Shown here piece after piece: positions 35,801 to 47,495 of a stretch of DNA of 57,873 nucleotides. The notes beneath the pieces are model-generated. The model did not search any database. It was not told the DNA's origin and worked only from the letters and a program-made list of their open reading frames with translations. The stretch's first letter is position 1; each line of letters starts with the position of its first letter. A program made the translations under genes and the position numbers. The stretch lies in NCBI GenBank assembly GCA_027579435.1, contig JANBPK010001078.1, forward strand, positions 1 to 57,873, given 5' to 3'. Source of the stretch: Candolleomyces eurysporus. Its lineage: Eukaryota > Basidiomycota > Agaricomycetes > Agaricales > Psathyrellaceae.

Positions 35801-38793
35801 CTGTGAAACCCGAAGCTCCCTCAGAGGATTTCCACTGTGATGGTGAATCTACTGCAGAGGTTCTGCGTGCTCTGGCCGCTCGCATCGAGAAAGGCGATCG
35901 AGGTGGCACCCCGCACTTGGAAGGGAAATGTCTAGAAGTAGCTGTACGCGCTGAAGGAAGCCGCGACGAACTATGGGAGGACTTGGGCGATCATTACAGC
36001 AGAATGGCAGCGAAGACCGGGGGTCTCAGGGAGTACGATGAAGCGGTGGCGGCATATGATCATACACTTACGCTTCGTCCAGCTCCCCACCCACGCCGTT
36101 CTCAAGCTCTTAGCGACCTTGCCCAGGCACTCTTATTCCGCTTCGAACAAAAAGGCGACACTGCTGACCTCAACAACGGGGTTGAACTGCATTGTGAAGC
36201 GCTTACACTCCGACCAGAACCCCACCCCGGCCGCCCCGACTCCCTTGAAAAGTATGCGAATGCCCTCCGTCTTCGTTTCGACCAAAAGGGCGATATCCCT
36301 GACTTGGTCGAAGCTATTTCCTGCAATCGTGCAGCACTCGCGCTCCGCGATGTCTCAGACGAAGACCGTTCTTATACCCTCAACAACCTCGCTACGGTCC
36401 TTCACCGGTGCTTCTGGTATACCGACGACATTAATATGCTCAATGAAGCTATTTCGGTGCATCGTGGCCTGGTGGCACTCCGCCCGCCGCCTCATCCTGA
36501 CCGCTCGTGCTCTCTGAACAACCTCGCCAATGTCCTTCATTCTCGACTTAGATTTGAAGGTGGACTCGGACAAGGGAATCGTATTGGTGACCTTGAAGAG
36601 ATCATAGCCATGCATCGGGAAGCGCTCGCTTGTTGTACAGCATCGTTCTCAGACCGTCTGCTCTACCAGGAGAATCTTGCCGTCACGCTTCAGGATTACC
36701 ATGGCGAGGGCGGAAGCATCGAGGCCCTTGGAGAAGCAATCTCAATATTTCGAGAAACACTTGCACTCCGCCCAGCAGCTTATGCAGGCCGCTCCTCTCT
36801 CCTCTGTAGCCTCGGACAGGCGCTCCAATATCGCCATCGAGTAGACAGTAACATCAATACTATTCAGGAGGCATTCTCAGTGCATATCCAAGCACTTGAA
36901 TTGCGACCGCCACCCCACCCTCAGCGCTCTACATCCCTTAATAGTCTTGCCATGGCCATTTTATCCCGGTTCAAGCACACGAACGATGCAGACGACCTGG
37001 AATATGCAATCTCACTGAATCTTGAAGGACTCGCACTTCTGCCACAACCCCATCCTGACCGCTCTTTGTCACTCTACAACCTTGCCATCTGCTTTAGGAC
37101 CCGCTTTGAAAAACACGGAAATATTGACGACCTTGAGGAAGCCACCACCAGAAGCCGTGAATCTCTCGAGTTGAGGCCAGCACCTCATCCGGATCGCCTC
37201 TCATCTCTTCACAACCTTTCCATTTGTCTCAAGTCCCGCTTCGAGAAGCACGGAACTATCGGCGACCTCGACGAGGCTATCACAATAAATCGCGAATTAC
37301 TTGAATCAAGCCCGGCAACTCATCGGGATCGGCCCTCATTTCTCCACAGTCTCGCCAGTTGCCTCGTGTCCCGTTTTGAAAAAACATTCGCAGTTCATGA
37401 TATCGACGAGGCGATAGCAATAAACTGCGAAGCACTTGAAATGACGCCCGCGCCTCACCCGGATCACTCTTCGTCCCTTTTCAGCCTTGCCTTTTGCTTC
37501 ATGTCTCGCTTCGAGAAATACGGGAACGTTGAAGATCTCGAGGAGGCAATCACAAGAAATCGCGAGGCGCTTGAGCTGAGGCGGGCGGCTCATGAACGCT
37601 CGTTATCCCTCTACAATCTCGCCCTGTGTCTTATGTCTCGATTCAAGAAATATTGCGACCTCGCAGACCTTGAGGAAGCAATTTCCAAAACCCGCGAAGC
37701 ACTTGAGCTACAGCCAGTCCCTCACCCTGATCGCTCTTCGTCTTTATACAGCCTCGCCTCGTGCCTCAAGTCGCGATTCGATAAATCTTCTGACCCCGCC
37801 GACCTCGAGGATGCAATTTCGAAAAACCGCGAAGCACTTGAGCTGCAGCCAGCGCCTCACCCTGAGCGCTCATTGTCACTGCACAACCTTGCCTTGTGTC
37901 TCATGTCCCGATTCGAGAAAAACCCTGATCCCGCCGACCTCGAAGAAGCAATTTCAACAAACCGTGAGGCACTTGAACTGCGGTCAACACCGCACCCTGA
38001 TCGCTCTTCGTCAATGCACAACCTTGCTTTGTGCCTCATGGCTCGATTCAAGGAATTTTTTGACCCCGCCGACCTCGAGCAAGGAATTTCAAACAACCGT
38101 GAAGCACTCGAACTGCGACCGGGGCCTCACCCCGATCGCTTCTCGTCACTCCTCAACCTCGCTCTTTCTCTAGGATCCCGCTTCGAGATACACGGCGAAC
38201 CCAACGATCTCGAGGAGGCAATTACAAGGAATCGCGAAGCACTCGAGTTAAGGCCGACACCTCACCCGGACCGCCACATGCCACTCGAGAACCTCGCCCT
38301 GTGCCTCAAATACAGCTTTGAACGACATTGCAAGACGCCGGATATCGAGGAAGCAATCGTACTAAGTCGCGAAGGACTTGAATTGAGCCCAGTATCCCAT
38401 CCAAATCGTCCCGCATCTCTCGATGGCCTCTCCCAGTGCCTCGTAGCCCGCTTCGAGAAGAATCGCGCCATTGAGGACATTGAAGAGGCGATCTCGAAAG
38501 CACGCGAAGCGCTTGGACTGAGGGAGGCGCCTCACCCTGATCGCTGGTTGTCGGTTAATACCCTTGGCAATGCCCTCGAAGCCCTCTTCAAGCACGATGG
38601 GAGTTTAGATCTCCTCAGCGAAACGATCTCGCTGCGTCGAGAGTTTCTGCAGTTTGTTCCACCTGGACATCAATACAGGCGGATTGCTGTCGGAGAGTTG
38701 GTGTCTCTCCTTCGGAAACGTATAGAAGCTACCGGAGATCAATGCGACATTGAAGAAGCGGCAGCTTTGGAGGGCGAGCTTGATGAGGGATGA
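32819..38793 (+). CDS. Large STAND protein: helical (MLKL-like) N-terminus, NACHT, about 20 TPR-like repeats
   Basis: Predicted signal-transducing NTPase of the fungal NLR-like type. The start is ATG 32819 (MSQGSSYPRKRER). The 5' part has several small exons whose exact junctions I could not all fix; the last exon runs 34385-38793. An N at 33113 is an extra base: removing it joins VTDGG to the following frame. Domains in order: Ser/Pro-rich head; helical block (IRIREKDDNDMV); a second helical block, ILEVLKEASEAIDAVPFLKP then SLASMAGEFALSLAE and LREVVERCEELNRK, that looks like the four-helix MLKL/HeLo-type domain; NACHT with P-loop LIYGAAGLGKSTL, Walker B IIIVDALDEW and FIVTSR; then about 20 repeats of roughly 45 residues (EAISKNREALELQPAPHPDR, LYNLALCLMSRFEK). 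The repeats would be the sensor. A membrane-killing N-terminus is inference from fold resemblance. Confidence 0.83.
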
Positions 38794-39447
38794 TCGATGA
38801 TGACTCGTTTTGCTAATCTTGGTAAGTATCCCTTCTCCCCTGGCAGATTACTTGAATGCTAAACAGTGAACACTTTACGTCCACAGCCTCTCAAAGCAGT
38901 AGATTTGTCCTTTGATAGATGTCGTTCCCTCACGGATATCTAAGCTTGGACAGCTCACGAACCCGGTGTATTGTTGAACTTATCATCAGGCTCAAATTCA
39001 TTGACATTTTTCTTTCTTGAATTTAACATGTATTCAGAATTTATCGCGCACTTTCCGTTGTATATAATTAGACAATAACCTTGCTATTTTACTCGCAGTA
39101 TGCATACGTTAAAGATGATTTGGACATATCAATATAAAGCTAGTTTCCGTGTGTCTTAAGTAGGATGCAAGAAACACTCGATCCTTGAATCGTTCTTTCG
39201 AATAATGGTAAATCTAGAAATCCAGTCTCACCACATGTTATTTAATTGGCTAGCCCCTCAAAGAAATCATATAGCTCGATAAACTTCTGCTGGCGTCGAG
39301 ATCCGGAAACGCCTTAAAAGGATCCGCATCCACAGTAAAGAACGTGGGCTACATAATGCTACTCTGCCAATAACTATATTGAATAGCGTCGCCCTGAGTC
39401 CGTCAATTTTGAGAAAGTGTTGAAACCTCCCGTCAACTGGCACAAGC
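38794..39447. other. AT-rich intergenic between convergent genes
   Basis: This stretch lies between the stop of the NACHT-TPR gene and the stop of the F-box gene. It is AT-rich and probably holds both 3'UTRs. No ORF of interest. Confidence 0.5.
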
Positions 39448-41130
39448 CTATTGACCTTCTGGCTTAAATCGCAGAGTCACCCCGTAGCTCTCGATGTTCG
39501 AAACAAACTGCGAAAACTCCTCACTCCATCCTTCAGGCACACACTCCCATTCAAGAAAACTCATGACCCCCAGCGCGCGATCTGATCCCAGGCGATGTCG
39601 CAGTCTGGCATTCTTTCTCAAGGTTTCAAAGAACGATTCAGATGTGAAGTCGCACCATGAGTAGCTAGGATCAAAGTCGCGACCGTCGAAACATAAACTC
39701 TTGAGAGATTGGAAACGACGGCGATACTGAGGTTGTTGGTCCGAAGCCGAAGGAGGGTTTCCGGCAGAAGGGCTTTGAGGACCGACGACCTTCTCGAGAT
39801 ACAAAGAGTCCGCTTTCAACTGTTTGAGCAAGGAGCTCACGTCGTACGTGCGGACAGAGAGAGCCGAAAGATTGGGGAGCCGCGAAAGATCATCCCAAAA
39901 GTTGTTAGCTAAGGGTATATACCCCGTACCCTGCGTATGTTGCAAATACACGGATTCTAAATATGCCAAAGACACGCCTGGAAGTGGGAGTGACCCACCA
40001 TCGGTAATCGAGAAAGGTGGACCGGGGTAATCGTAGATTTTATCCCACTTATTGTCAGCGATAGATGCGACGGATATCAAGCAAGTCTCGGAGGGCATGA
40101 GGCCGGGAGGAAGACAGGAAGAAGGCTGATGTAGCCATGCGCAGAGGCGAAACAGGGTGGTCGCCGTGGAATCAAGGTAGGGTTCTCCTCTGGAGAGCAC
40201 GAGGGAGCGAGGTTCGAGATCTACTGAGCGGCATGTCGAGATTGCTTTAAACGCGTAGTCAAAGCCAAATTGTTGTAAGTGAAAAGACCTCGGATTATCC
40301 CGAATAGCCACTTCGACTCGCGTTGTCATGGGTATCCGGATAGACTCGAGGACTCGGAAAACATCCAGATCGTAACCACGAACCGATAGAGTGCTCAGTT
40401 GCGCAAACTCCACCGGGCGAAGAGATTTCCGATCAGGCCGAATTAAAAACGCGTGTACAGACAGGTTTTTCAGGGATTTCTTCAGTCCTTGCAATCCATC
40501 ATGGAATTCGTCCCAGTGAAGGTACTCGACCTCCAGCGTGAGTTCTGAGATGGTCCCGCCACGGAGGATAGAAAAGCACATTGGGGAGCACCTAGAGATC
40601 AGGTAAAGGCGCTGTAGGCGAGGGGCTCCACCGTCGAAGACATCCCAGATTTGAAGATTATCCTTCCCGATTGTAAGCGATTCAAGCATCGGGGCATAAG
40701 CCGGAAGATGATGTAGTAGATGGGCCGTGTAACGGCCCGACACCTCTAAGCTTTTCACCCGAGGCATCAATTCTTCAATGACGTGGACAGACCTTATCCG
40801 AAGCACGTAGCTATGGATATGGAGATGAATAGAGAGTGGAAAGCCTTTGGACCGTCCCACTATCGATTCCCGCCAAAAAGAGATCGAAAGGTCGATGTCT
40901 TTCTCCGGGTTCGTGCCAAGCTCGATTGTAGACCACAGCTGGGCACAATCAATGGCAACTTGTCGCCAGCGCTGGCAGACGTGGCTGGGAATCATTGCCT
41001 CTGCATTCAGTACACCGCTGCAAGTTGATTTGAGATGCAGCTCGAAGATGGTGGACAATAGTTCCGGGGGCAGTCGTGCAATTGGGGAGAGGCTTTTGCA
41101 GCTTGGCTTGATACGGATTGGCGTAGCCAT
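39448..41130 (-). CDS. F-box domain protein
   Basis: Single-exon protein of 560 aa. The F-box is near the N-terminus (SPIARLPPELLSTIFELHL, then VCQRWRQVAIDCAQLW), the usual Skp1-binding helix set of agaricomycete F-box proteins. The remainder is a leucine-rich, solenoid-like region without strict LRR consensus (LEVSGRY, LSTLSVRGYDL, LPNLSALSVRTYDV), which normally holds the substrate-binding part of an SCF ubiquitin ligase. The substrate is unknown. A degraded paralogue lies at 50743-51970. The start at 41130 (MATPIRIKPSCKSL) is the first Met and is followed directly by the F-box. Confidence 0.82.
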   Translation of the reverse strand: MATPIRIKPSCKSLSPIARLPPELLSTIFELHLKSTCSGVLNAEAMIPSHVCQRWRQVAIDCAQLWSTIELGTNPEKDIDLSISFWRESIVGRSKGFPLSIHLHIHSYVLRIRSVHVIEELMPRVKSLEVSGRYTAHLLHHLPAYAPMLESLTIGKDNLQIWDVFDGGAPRLQRLYLISRCSPMCFSILRGGTISELTLEVEYLHWDEFHDGLQGLKKSLKNLSVHAFLIRPDRKSLRPVEFAQLSTLSVRGYDLDVFRVLESIRIPMTTRVEVAIRDNPRSFHLQQFGFDYAFKAISTCRSVDLEPRSLVLSRGEPYLDSTATTLFRLCAWLHQPSSCLPPGLMPSETCLISVASIADNKWDKIYDYPGPPFSITDGGSLPLPGVSLAYLESVYLQHTQGTGYIPLANNFWDDLSRLPNLSALSVRTYDVSSLLKQLKADSLYLEKVVGPQSPSAGNPPSASDQQPQYRRRFQSLKSLCFDGRDFDPSYSWCDFTSESFFETLRKNARLRHRLGSDRALGVMSFLEWECVPEGWSEEFSQFVSNIESYGVTLRFKPEGQ

Positions 41131-41673
41131 GCAAATATTTGTCGATTGAATTCTGTCAGCGATGATTAGCCATCATCATGAAGGAATATACGAAAGGGTT
41201 CATACGACGATCTCTTTCTCAAAAAGAAATACAGACCCAGCTTGCAACGAGAAATGGGAGTCAAGTGGCAGTTGAACAAACCGCGGGGGAGCAGAGACGT
41301 TTATATATGGCCCTCGAACCACAGGTGCCACTCGTTTCTTTGTTTTTCAACCGTGGCGTGGGCCCTGTTCGTTCTTGTGTTGTCAACAGTAAGAGGGGGA
41401 AAGTGTGGCGAACGACGCAATAATGGGTTTATTGAAACGCACTTTTGGGCATGAGATTATTTTGAACGGTCCCTGGGATCCCGAGCCATTGTCGCAATCT
41501 CGAAAAGACATAATGGTGTACCACCCAGCCTTTGTCACCGAATGCTTTCAGTCTCCGTTTCACTTTCCGAAAGGGGCCAACGCGATCAACAATATCGACG
41601 CGTCTCGCGGTTTCTTGCAAGCTCATACCAAGGGCCTTTATTCCCTTACCTACTTCCTCTACAAACCATATCT
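41131..41673. promoter_or_regulatory. Divergent promoter region of F-box and GCP2 genes
   Basis: About 540 bp between two divergent start codons. It contains 'acgtttatatatggccc' near 41300 as a possible TATA-like element. An ORF at 41405-41725 overlaps the GCP2 start in another frame and has no recognisable domain. Confidence 0.4.
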
Positions 41674-44600
41674 ATGGACCCTTATACTCCCAGGGCACGG
41701 CCGGGTCATAGGAAGAAGGCTATAGGCCTGTCGACGAGGGAATATACCAAGATCGCCGGGACTATTGCTTCTGTTCGCAGGAACAGGCTTTCATCGCACC
41801 ATAACGATGTGGATGACGATGCTGGGTTCGACGGTGTGTAGCTATGGGAAATCAAGTCTTGGATAGACATTGAGGCCCAAATTTTGTGAATTAGGTCCGG
41901 GAAACGAATCGTCTTTTATCGCAGAAGCTTCGTTCGTTCGTGCGCCGTTGAATTCGCGGGTGGTGTCTGGTGGTATCGCAAGCAGCTATGGGCAGCCAAG
42001 TAGTCATCGGAGCAGTCACGCAAACCGAGAGCAGCAACAACCTCGAGGATCTCAGGGGCAGCCGATATCGAACGGGAAGGGAAAGGCGAAGCAAGAGCCT
42101 CTGGAAAGCGTGCCGTTGGAGATCCAGGAAGCTATGATCCTGGAAGACCTGCTTTTCGTGTTGATGGTAAGTTCCGGGGCCGTACACCTTGGGTTCTTGT
42201 TGTTGAATACACGTCGAATTGGGTAGGGAATTGAAGGCGAACATATCACGCACCACCCAGATTACTCTCCAGAGGACGACGATCCCTTGCGGGGCATCCA
42301 GTTTGTGGTATCACCATCGTTAGGTACGCCACTACCTATCCATTCCGTCCAAATCGCCAACGAGTAACGTGTCTTCATTCACAGATTCATCTTTACGCGA
42401 CCTGGTCGAAAGAATCCTGCCTCTGGGCACCTATTACACGGCGATCTACGCGTTTGTCGAACATCGGAGTCACCTCGATTACGGCCTCGTCAACCATGCA
42501 CTCTGCGCCGCCATACGAGACATGCTCAAAGACTACCAAACCCTCCTCAGCCAGCTTGAACACGCATTCACCACCCAGCCCGCTTTCTCTCTTCAAAAAC
42601 TGTGGTTCTACGTCCATCCGACCATTCATACCCTTTCGCTGATATACCACCTCATCCTGGAACTCGACGATACCGGATCATCCAACTCCCTGCTTTCAGA
42701 AGACGAAGGGGGCGACGACGACGATGACGAAACGGACGAGGAGGAGAGGGCGAGGAACGAAGCCCTCGGACTGGGTGGGGCGAGGCTCAAGGCCGTGTTG
42801 TCGGAATTCTCGTCTGGAGCAGGGGCAGGGGACTCATCCAGCAGCATATACATCAAAGGAGGGGAGGTGCTCACGATCATATACGACCGGATGCAGAACA
42901 TGGCTGGGGACCCCACAGCGCACACCATCTACAAAACTCTCCTCAGAGCGGCGGGGAAACCGTATGTCGAGATGCTCAGGCGGTGGGTGACGACGGGCAA
43001 GTTGGTGGATCCGTATGAAGAGCTACTTGTCAAGGAGAGCAAGTTTATCAATAGAGGAATACTGGAGGATGATTATACAGATGACTATTGGGAACGGAGG
43101 TACACGGTGCGTTTTTTGTTTTGTATCCTGCATGGCATATTAAGGGTGGTGTTGACTTAATGTTCGTTTCTAGCTTCGAGATGGATCGACATCGAGTGGT
43201 TCGAAGAGGCATCTGGCAGGTGTACCTCCACCAAGATCCGCAGGTGGTCGATTGCCTGGAGGAGCCTGCATACCGCCGTTACTGGAAGGATGGAAGCACA
43301 AGATTCTTCTCGCCGGAAAGTACCTCAACGTCATCCGTGAATGTGGCATCGAACTTGAGGGCGAAGGGAAGCAGAAGCAGGACGACGATATTTTCATGGA
43401 TGAAGAAAAGTAGGTGTCACGTTTGCTGCCTAGGCTTCCTTGAGTTCACCCTTTCCCGTAGTTTCTACACGTTCTTGGAACAGGCGTACTCTTACGCCAA
43501 TTCCACACTCCTGAACCTTTTATTGAAAGACCAGCAGTTGATCCCCAGGCTACGGTCCCTCAAGCGATACTTCTTCCTCTCTCAAGCATCTTTCCTCACC
43601 CACCTCCTCGACCTATCGTCCACCGAACTCCGGAAAGCATTCCGTTCAGCGTCGATCGTCAAACTTCAGAGCCTACTAGACCTGGCGTTGAGCAACGATG
43701 CTCGGGGAGAAGACGCACTATTCAAGGAAGACGTGAAAGTCACCATGGCGGACACGGGCCTCTACGACTTCCTCCTCAAAGTCGTCAACGTCAGTGGTGC
43801 CATCGACGGCGAAGACGGAAAAACCGGGGCCGGGCTCGATGACCACCACCACCAACAGGCTGGTGGCAAAAAGGAGCGAGAAAAAGAAGACGCGAGCAAG
43901 AAAGCGATGCTCGCCATCGACGCTCTCACTCTCGACTACACCGTCAAGTTCCCGCTTAGTCTCGTCATCTCGCGTAAAACGATTCTGCGGTACCAGCTTC
44001 TCTTCCGCTTCCTCCTCCACCTCAAACACGTCGAACAGTCCCTCTCGACGATGTGGATCGAACAGACCACTATACCCTGGCGCAAACGCATGTCGCATCA
44101 CCCCGATTTCGAGAAATGGAGACTTAGAGTGTGTTTGTTGAGGGCGAGGATGTTGGCTTTCTGTCAGCAGATTTTGGCGTTCGCGACGTTTGAGGTTCTA
44201 GAACCCAACTGGAGGAGCTTGGAAGCCAAGCTGGAGAAAGTCAGCACGGTGGATCAGTTGTTGAGGGACCATGTGGATTTTTTGGATACGTGTTTGAAGG
44301 AGTGTATGTTGACGAGCTCGAAGCTCCTCAAGGTGAGTCGAGGTTTACCATCGCTTCATCCCTCGCGGAATGGCTGATTTGTTTGGGGGGGGCGTGCAGG
44401 CGTATTCGAGGTTGATCGTGACTTGCTCGACGTTTGCTTTGTATACCGCGTCATTCACGAAATCGGCCAATTCTGCTATTAATGCTGCAGAGGACAGCGG
44501 TGGGGATACCGGGATGACCAAGAGATGGGATATTTTGGGCAAGTTTGAGACGAATTTCAATCATTGGTTCCAGGTGGGCCACCTAACCATCATCAGCTCT

Positions 44601-44736
44601 GAAGGCGCAACTGACTTTAGCAATCCTTAATTAGGTACATCTGGATTGTGTTCAATTCTATGCGAGCAGCGAGAACGTGTCGCTACTTCCTCTGGTTGTT
44701 AGGCTGAACAGCGTCAAAGCAGGGTTCACCGGGTGA
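41674..44736 (+). CDS. SPC97: Gamma-tubulin complex component 2 (Spc97/GCP2)
   Basis: Subunit of the gamma-tubulin small complex that nucleates microtubules at the spindle pole body. Eight exons (41674-41833, 41895-42166, 42227-42323, 42385-43106, 43174-43409, 43462-44332, 44400-44573, 44635-44736) sum to 878 codons (877 aa) without a frame break. Seen: a variable basic head; the GRIP1-type region (VPLEIQEAMILEDLLFVLM, GIQFVV, ERILPLGTYYTAIYAFVEHR); the hallmark stretch WERRYT followed by PPRSAGGRLPGGACIPPLL, then KHKILLAGKYLNVIRECG; and the GRIP2 region (FLSQASFLTHLLDLS, LDYTVKFPLSLVIS, YQLLFRFLLHLKHVE, NFNHWFQ). An acidic insert (residues encoded about 42700-42750) and a His/Lys-rich loop near 43845-43900 are local low-complexity inserts. 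The start has the context tctATGG. Highly confident family call. Confidence 0.93.
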
Positions 44737-44886
44737 AGCTTTGGACAGTTAGCGAAAAATGACTTGCTGTATTTATTGAGTATGTATCCTGGTATCATCG
44801 CCGTGATGTCGAATCTTTTGGGTTTCTTTTGCTCCTCCCTCTTGGTTTGCCTGGGCTAAAGGGTCCGCTCCAATTTGGCAGTTCGA

Positions 44887-45005
44887 GATGAGCGCCCAGG
44901 GTCACGAGGGTGTTGCTGTGCCTCTTCTTAAATATGCAGTGATTGTGGTCGAACGCTTCGTGGTATCCATAGCCGCTCGTTTCTCCTCCTCTCGTTGTGA
45001 CACCC
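44887..45005 (+). promoter_or_regulatory. Conserved upstream leader of NACHT E
   Basis: Carries 'atgagcgcccagggtcacga' and 'tgttgctgtgcc', matching the block before NACHT B, then 'atatgcagtgattgtgg' (also in B), then the CT-rich box 'ctcctcctctcgttgtgaca' directly before the ATG. Confidence 0.5.
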
Positions 45006-47115
45006 ATGCAAAAGGACCAAACCAGCAGCTCATCCTCAAAGTCCAGCTTCCCTAGCCCAGACCCTGATCCCTTCGGTAGTTTTAGGATGGCTCACGATGG
45101 TCAGATAACCAACCAGAGAGCACAGGGAAGCACTGGGCCTATCGAAGGGGATTCCATTGGTCAACCGTCGCTCATAAACCCAGATGTCGCGCGTCCAAGT
45201 CAATCGTTCTTCGAAGGTGCACAGCACTTTCGGATGCGGGACTTCCAGTACTTCAACGCCAATCATGTTACAGTCAATCCTCCACCCAATCTCGAACCAG
45301 TCGATGGTGTGTAGTGATTCTGCCCCGTTCGAGACAGGTACTAACGATCATGAATTTACCACCTTTCCAGGATGGAAGTTGCTAGTCGAAGCCATCTCTC
45401 CCAACGCCCTACACAACTCCTATGCTCGATATGACGCGCCGAAATGCGACGAGGATACACGAGTTGAAGTCACCGGCGAGCTCATGGACTGGATCGGGGA
45501 TCGGAAAGGTCCTCAGCGCTTGCTTTGTATGACGGGTGCTGCTGGGTCAGGAAAGTCTGCGCTGCAACAAACCATTGCCGAACGTTGCGTAAATTTTGGC
45601 ATCCTTGGCTCGGCATATTTCTTTTCGAGCGCGGACCCTACCAGGAATACCACTTCCGCCGTTGTGCCCACGATCGCCTTCCAGGTCGGCTCACACAACC
45701 CCGACCTCAAGCAATGTATCAGCACAGTGGTCACACAAGATCCCGTCATCTTCAAGAGATCACTGCGAACCCAAATGGACAGTCTGCTGGTCCGTCCGAT
45801 GAAGGACCTTCGGGAACGCGCACGACTTGACCTTGCAACTCTTCCGCACACCATTCTCATCGACGGCCTGGATGAGTGCGAAGATGAAGACCGCCAAGCA
45901 GAACTCTTGACTGCGATCAGGGAGTGTCTTCTCACTAACGACCTCCCCTTCCGCATATTCATCGCTAGCAGACCAGAATGGGCTATTCGTACCGCATTGG
46001 AACCGGGTGGCCACCTCCACGCAATAGCGTACCATATCCAGCTCAGCGACCACTTCGACGCCTCCGGGGATATGCGTCGCTATCTCCGGAGGAGGTTTCA
46101 AGACCTGAGTTCGCGCACCGGCAATCCCCACTGGTTCACCGAAAGCGACATCGAGACCCTGGTGCGAGCCGCGTCAGGACAGTTCATCTACGTTGCGACA
46201 ATGTACAGGTACATATCGGAGCGTCGAGCATCTCCTGCGGAGAGGTTGAAGATTGTCCTCACTTGGACTCCACGTGAAGGACAAAGAGCCCGCCCCTTCG
46301 AGGAGCTGGATAGGCTCTACACCAACATTCTGTTGGCCGCGAAGAATGCATATGAGGCCGTCGACACCCATTCCGGACGGGACTTTCTTCTGCTTCTCAA
46401 GATTCACCATGCCAACTGCTTTGCTCCGGTGGATTTTTTGAGCGGTATTTCAGAGAGTCGCCTTACTAGACGACTTCACCTGGAAAACGGGTCTACAGAA
46501 AACCTTTTTTCAGACCTCCATTCCCTCGTGACAGTGCAGACCCCTCGGCGCCGCTATTATTATCTGCGTGTGTTCCACAAGTCGTTTTCCGACTTCCTGG
46601 ATGCAGAATGCCGTGCAAAGGAATTGTTTGTACCACATAGTCGCGTTTACGCGCACCTGGCGAAGTGCTGTCTCCTCCACATCATTCAGTCCCCAGATTC
46701 CGCTATTCATAGTGCGTGATTTTTTTCTGGTATTTGGATAGTATGTTACTAATTAGATTCGCAGTACACGAGGCTACCCGCGACCTTCCAATATTCTGGA
46801 CGAGGGCCTCCGCTATTGATAATGAAATTGTCGATTTCACCCAGAAGGGTGGATGGCAGAAACTCGATTCTGTACCTGCCAGGTTCAAAGCACACTACTC
46901 ATCTCTATTAGAAAACTCCGGTCCACTCACTGAGGATCTCAAGGTCCGTGTAGACGATTTCTTCCAGGTGAAAGCTGACATTTAGATTTCTCGTTTAGAA
47001 CCGGAATCCCGAGGTTGTTGCGGTGATGGACAGGTTTTTTATTGAATGGGAGCGTGACTATCAAGATTTCCTGCTCCAGGAGGGACTCGTAGAAAGGCCA
47101 GGAAATTATCAGTGA
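45006..47115 (+). CDS. NACHT NTPase family protein, paralogue E
   Basis: The best-preserved copy and a good reference for the family: no Ns and an exact 645-residue frame over exons 45006-45306, 45371-46711, 46765-46943 and 46999-47115. Exon 1: Ser-rich head plus SFFEGAQHFRMRDFQYFNAN and HVTVNPPP. Exon 2: RYDAPKCDEDTRVEVTGEL, P-loop TGAAGSGKSALQQT, Walker B LIDGLDECEDED, sensor IASRPEWAI, RYLRRRFQDLSSRTGNP, GQFIYVATMYRYISERRASP, FHKSFSDFLDAE. Exon 3: NEIVDFTQKGGWQKLDSV. Exon 4: NRNPEVVAVMDRFFIEWERD. The stop (47113-47115) cuts off an Asp/Ser-rich tail that is still readable in the next frame and is present in paralogue D, so E has probably lost its acidic tail by a frameshift. No sensor repeats. 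The protein probably works as an ATP-driven switch; partner unknown. Confidence 0.89.
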
Positions 47116-47495
47116 CTCGGACTGTGATACCTCGGATTGGAACATGAATTCCAGCAGTTCGGACGATACAGTTACCGCCATCGTGTGTTAATAAACCTCA
47201 CTGAAGTTAAAGCCTAAGGACAAAGAGGAGAAGGCCTGAATATTCAATGATGTCGGAGTGCCGTCTGTCATGTCGGACGCGATGCTCAGTACCTCGGGGT
47301 CACTGATGTGATGTCGCTTCTCGACGAGTCCGGGGAGAGCTCACAAGTTGCAAAAATGACCTCCAAATGTATACTAGGATCCTCGTCATAGTATCCAATC
47401 TCTTGTGCNTTTTTTAACTTCTCACTTCCCGATCACTTTCTGTAATATACAAAATTTTCTCCGACGCTCGCCACCCTTCCATTCCTCCTTGTGGC
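47116..47495. other. Intergenic, 3' flank of NACHT E
   Basis: The first 170 bp match the 3' flank of NACHT D ('atattcaatgatgtcgg', 'gcgatgctcag'). The remainder is AT-rich and precedes the stop of the convergent IGPS gene. One N at 47409. Confidence 0.5.

Noticed and set aside
35318..38595. Several minus-strand ORFs opposite the NACHT-TPR gene
   Set aside because: Antisense shadows caused by the regular codon pattern of the TPR repeats.
41405..41725. 106-codon ORF upstream of GCP2
   Set aside because: Overlaps the GCP2 start in another frame and has no recognisable domain; more likely promoter sequence.
43718..44101. Minus-strand ORF rich in Glu and Val opposite GCP2
   Set aside because: Antisense of the GCP2 exon; no supporting features.
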